Of a DNA stretch of 64,000 nt, positions 61,551 through 64,000 are shown piece after piece. The first letter of the stretch is position 1. Each line of letters opens with the position of its first letter. A program made the translations under genes and the position numbers. The stretch lies in contig NZ_JAOQJU010000004.1 in NCBI RefSeq assembly GCF_025567385.1, positions 62,001 through 126,000 on the forward strand, written 5' to 3'. The DNA comes from Claveliimonas acetigenes. GTDB lineage: Bacteria > Bacillota > Clostridia > Lachnospirales > Lachnospiraceae. The notes below the pieces were generated by a model, which saw only the letters and a list, made by a program, of their open reading frames with translations, made no database searches and had not been told where the DNA came from.

Positions 61551-62939
61551 ATGCGGAAGGGGGAAGTAACAGCATTTTTAAGTTTGATATTTTTGTTGCT
61601 GATATCTTTCTCAGCGTCGATTATGGAGGCAGCTTCCATCCAGATGGCGAAAAATTACAGGCGTGCGGATATGAACCGCGCGGTGGAATCTGTGTTTGCA
61701 GAGTATAGAAAAGAACTGTTGGAAGAATTCGATATTTTTGCATTTGATGCGGGATACGAGACGGGAGAATATGAAGAAAACAAGATCAAAGAGCGGCTTG
61801 AATTCTATGGAGCATCCGGTATGGAGCAGAAGATTTCGCGGATTCGGCTCTTGACAGATCAATCCGGACAGGAGTTCTATGAACAGGCAGTCCGGTATGT
61901 ACAGCACAGATATGGTCTGGATTTTCTGGACAGGTATGCAGGCCTGCCGTCTGTCTGGGAAGAACAGGAAGAACATGCGCGGGAGTATCAGGGAGAAGAA
62001 TACGATGCAAGAGAAGAGCTGGAGCAGGGACTTCTGGAAAATGAAGGCGCGCTTCCCACTGAAAACAATCCTCTGCCAAACATGGAACTGTTAAGGAACC
62101 GTTCACTTCTGGATATTGTTATGCCCCGTGGAAAAGCGGTTTCTTCTAAACAGTTTTCTCTGAGTGAAATGGTATCAGAGAGGGAACGGCAGCAGGGGTA
62201 TGGCAGTTTTGAAGATGTGGCCGAAGAAGGAACACAGTCGAAGCTTTTGTTCGGAGAATATCTTCTGGAGCATTTTTCTGTGGCAGTGGAAGAAACCGAG
62301 ACGGCGGAGGATTCGATTGCAGAGGAAGATAAAGCTCTGGATTATGAGATGGAATATATTCTGGAAGGAAAGGGAAGCGATAGGGAGAATCTGGAAGCGG
62401 TGGCAAAAAAGCTGCTTCTCCTTCGCTTCGCCCCCAACTATGGGTGTATTTTGGGAAGCGCCGGAATGCGTGCGCAGGCAGAGTCGCTTGCATTGACATT
62501 GTGTACGGCGGCAGCGCTCCCTATGCTCACAGGGGCAGTGACGCAGGTTCTTCTGCTGGCATGGGCTTTTGGAGAAAGTATCATGGATCTTCGCTCTCTC
62601 CTGGGCGGCAGCAGGGTGGCACTTGTAAAGACAGAGGAAAACTGGCAGCTTCGTTTGACCGCTCTGCTTACTTTGGGGACGGAAGAGGATACAGGAGAAG
62701 GTGAGGATATGGCAGATGGTTTATCCTACAAGGAGTATCTTCGGATTCTTCTGTTTCTAAAGGAGAAGGAGAAGATGACTATGCGGGCGCTGGATATGAC
62801 AGAGTTATGCCTTCGGAGAGAAAAAGGGCTTACCTGGTTCCGGGCAGACTGTTGTGTATGCAAAATGGAACTGGAGAGCACTTGTAGTCTGAGAAGAGGG
62901 ATTTCTTATCAGTTCCGAACTTATTATGGATATAAATAA
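61551..62939 (+). CDS. DUF5702 Tad-locus protein
   Basis: Encodes 462 residues. It begins MRKGEVTAFLSLIFLLLISF, a TadG-like membrane anchor, followed by a large extracellular region (YRRADMNRAVESVFAEYRKE) typical of DUF5702 proteins in Firmicute Tad loci. Another hydrophobic stretch lies at about 315-350. It may be a minor pilin or cell-surface assembly factor. It starts 2 nt after the pilin gene. Confidence 0.8.
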   Translation: MRKGEVTAFLSLIFLLLISFSASIMEAASIQMAKNYRRADMNRAVESVFAEYRKELLEEFDIFAFDAGYETGEYEENKIKERLEFYGASGMEQKISRIRLLTDQSGQEFYEQAVRYVQHRYGLDFLDRYAGLPSVWEEQEEHAREYQGEEYDAREELEQGLLENEGALPTENNPLPNMELLRNRSLLDIVMPRGKAVSSKQFSLSEMVSERERQQGYGSFEDVAEEGTQSKLLFGEYLLEHFSVAVEETETAEDSIAEEDKALDYEMEYILEGKGSDRENLEAVAKKLLLLRFAPNYGCILGSAGMRAQAESLALTLCTAAALPMLTGAVTQVLLLAWAFGESIMDLRSLLGGSRVALVKTEENWQLRLTALLTLGTEEDTGEGEDMADGLSYKEYLRILLFLKEKEKMTMRALDMTELCLRREKGLTWFRADCCVCKMELESTCSLRRGISYQFRTYYGYK

Positions 62940-63095
62940 GAAGTGCATGGAGATGTCCTTATGGGGTTTCTCTAATGGAAATAAAATATGACGAAAGGAG
63001 TTATCGCATGATCCTCACAAAGCAAATACCAACGAATAGTATCACATTAACCCAAAATCCTCTTAACGCCCAAAGGACATCTCCATGCACTTCTT
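62938..63095. repeat. 23-bp perfect inverted repeat bracketing the tadE start
   Basis: Positions 62938-62960 and 63073-63095 are exact reverse complements over 23 bp (core AAGTGCATGGAGATGTCCTT). The 112-bp segment between them holds the ribosome binding site and ATG of the next gene. In mRNA they would form a stem with the start site in the loop. On DNA they have the shape of the ends of an invertible segment. Confidence 0.9.
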
Positions 63096-63868
63096 TCCAT
63101 GAAAAAAGGAAAAGCCGGTGGAATGGGAAGCTTTGCGCCAGCATTACGGTAGAAGCGTCACTGGCGGTTCCGGTTTTCTTTTTTGCTATATTGACGTTTT
63201 TCTATATGTTTGAGGTGATGGCGGTTCGGACAAGTATAAGGAGCGGAATGCATTATGCCGGAAAAGCGTCGGCAGAGAAAGCTTATTTGATTTCGGTGGT
63301 TACGCCGGGGCAGTTGGAACAGGATATTGTAGAAGCAGTGGGAAGAGAAAGACTGGAAAGAAGTATTGTGGTGGGAGGGAGTAGTGGGATTCACTGTGAA
63401 GGGTCAAGGATGTCTCTAAAAACGTCCATATTGGAAATAAAAGTTTCTTACCGGGTGGAGCTTCCTGTTCCGCTGGTAGTTGGCGTATCGGTTCCCATGG
63501 AAGAAAACATGCGTTTCAAAGGCTGGTCCGGATATGAAAGAAACGCATTTGGCGGAGAGAATGACGAAACAGTCTATGTTACGGAGAACGGTGTGGTATA
63601 TCACAGAAATTATCATTGTACCTATCTGGATCTTTCCATTCGCGGAGTAGCGGCTGAGAGTGTGGAGAATTTAAGAAATGAGAGCCAGGGAAAATATCAT
63701 GCCTGTGAGAAATGTATGGGCGGCAGGATCCCGGCAAGTGTTTACATTACGGATTACGGGGATCGTTATCACAGTACGCTCGCGTGCAGCGGATTAAAGC
63801 GGACGGTTTATGCAATTCCTCTGTCAGAGGCGGTAGGAAAGGGAGCGTGTTCAAAATGTGGGAAATAG
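63008..63868 (+). CDS. TadE-like pseudopilin with C-terminal Cys domain
   Basis: Encodes 286 residues. After a polar N-terminal stretch of about 42 residues, CASITVEASLAVPVFFFAIL is the TadE-type anchor. The C-terminal part (about 205-286) repeats a short module twice (VVYHRNYHCTYL...HACEKC and RYHSTLACSGL...ACSKCG) resembling paired Cys/His metal-binding or disulfide units. AAAGGAG at 62995-63001 supports ATG 63008. That start lies inside a 112-bp segment bounded by 23-bp inverted repeats, so the first 22 codons come from that segment. Confidence 0.8.
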   Translation: MILTKQIPTNSITLTQNPLNAQRTSPCTSFHEKRKSRWNGKLCASITVEASLAVPVFFFAILTFFYMFEVMAVRTSIRSGMHYAGKASAEKAYLISVVTPGQLEQDIVEAVGRERLERSIVVGGSSGIHCEGSRMSLKTSILEIKVSYRVELPVPLVVGVSVPMEENMRFKGWSGYERNAFGGENDETVYVTENGVVYHRNYHCTYLDLSIRGVAAESVENLRNESQGKYHACEKCMGGRIPASVYITDYGDRYHSTLACSGLKRTVYAIPLSEAVGKGACSKCGK

Positions 63869-64000
63869 AGAAAATAAGCAAGGGGATTTGTCTGTGCTTT
63901 CTTGCTATCTGCAGTTGGCAGGATATAAAAAGGCGGGAAATATCCGTTTCTTTCCTGTGGGTGGGAAGCTTACTGGGGATTGTAAGTTTTATCTGCCGCG
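63856..64000 (+). CDS. Prepilin peptidase (A24, TadV-like), partial
   Basis: The frame opens at ATG 63856, overlapping the previous stop by 13 nt, and runs off the window. The 48 visible residues (MWEIEKISKGICLCFLAICS, then WQDIKRREISVSFLW) contain the WQDIKRREI motif with the first catalytic Asp of A24 prepilin peptidases. It would cleave the Flp pilin leader. Confidence 0.82.
   Translation, partial: MWEIEKISKGICLCFLAICSWQDIKRREISVSFLWVGSLLGIVSFICR

Overview
The window looks like a chromosome segment of a spore-forming, anaerobic, gut-type member of the Lachnospiraceae (Clostridia). The signs are AGGAGG-type ribosome binding sites, a T-box leader in front of ileS, sporulation genes (SpoIID, a SpoIIQ-like protein, CwlD, BofA), a reverse rubrerythrin with PerR, an S-layer-anchored glycosidase and a Tad pilus locus. 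The species cannot be fixed from sequence reading alone.

Layout. 1-6.55 kb is the right end of a prophage or integrative element: small phage/ICE-type genes (DUF5049, DUF5688-like, DUF7678-like, DUF4314), a zinc-ribbon HTH protein and two tandem large serine recombinases, followed by repeats and a tRNA-Glu remnant with no matching 5' acceptor strand. 6.6-6.8 kb holds tRNA-His and tRNA-Tyr. 6.9-15.3 kb is an accessory zone: an RNA-repair pair (KptA and an ATP-dependent RNA ligase), a phage-type protein, an XRE regulator, a methyltransferase, a flavin reductase, an AAA ATPase, a PBECR-like nuclease-domain gene, a chimeric pseudogene scar, and a SirTM sirtuin/Zn-macrodomain ADP-ribosylation operon. 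15.5-40 kb is core genome: DacF, T-box-ileS, glgP, spoIID-spoIIQ-like, a 1439-residue GH43/SLH surface protein, a broken second sirtuin, rubrerythrin-perR, an NlpC/P60 hydrolase, a four-site DnaA-box cluster, a DUF1858 protein, mecA, a GH18 protein, cwlD, sua5, upp, dCMP deaminase and bofA.

40.3 kb to the end is the Tad (Flp pilus) operon, but its ATPase gene cpaF is split after codon 284 by a 17.0 kb, visibly AT-richer element (about 42046-59027). The two cpaF halves rejoin exactly in frame at a shared GGCA. The element encodes three tyrosine recombinases plus a DUF6262 protein (Tn554-like logic), TnpV, 23-bp tandem repeats, and cargo that looks like anti-phage defence: a single-chain MmeI-like restriction-modification enzyme and a DUF262/DUF1524 GmrSD-type nuclease. 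It also carries a MerR/aldo-keto reductase module and a roughly 0.25 kb nested-hairpin region that may be a structured RNA.

Most notable points: the defence element that disables cpaF and could restore it by exact excision; a 23-bp perfect inverted repeat bracketing the start of the TadE-like gene (possible invertible switch or attenuating stem); tandem phased DnaA boxes far from any dnaA gene in this window; a serine-recombinase element ending in a tRNA gene; an unassigned structured leader before the GH18 gene; and a dispersed three-hairpin repeat present twice.
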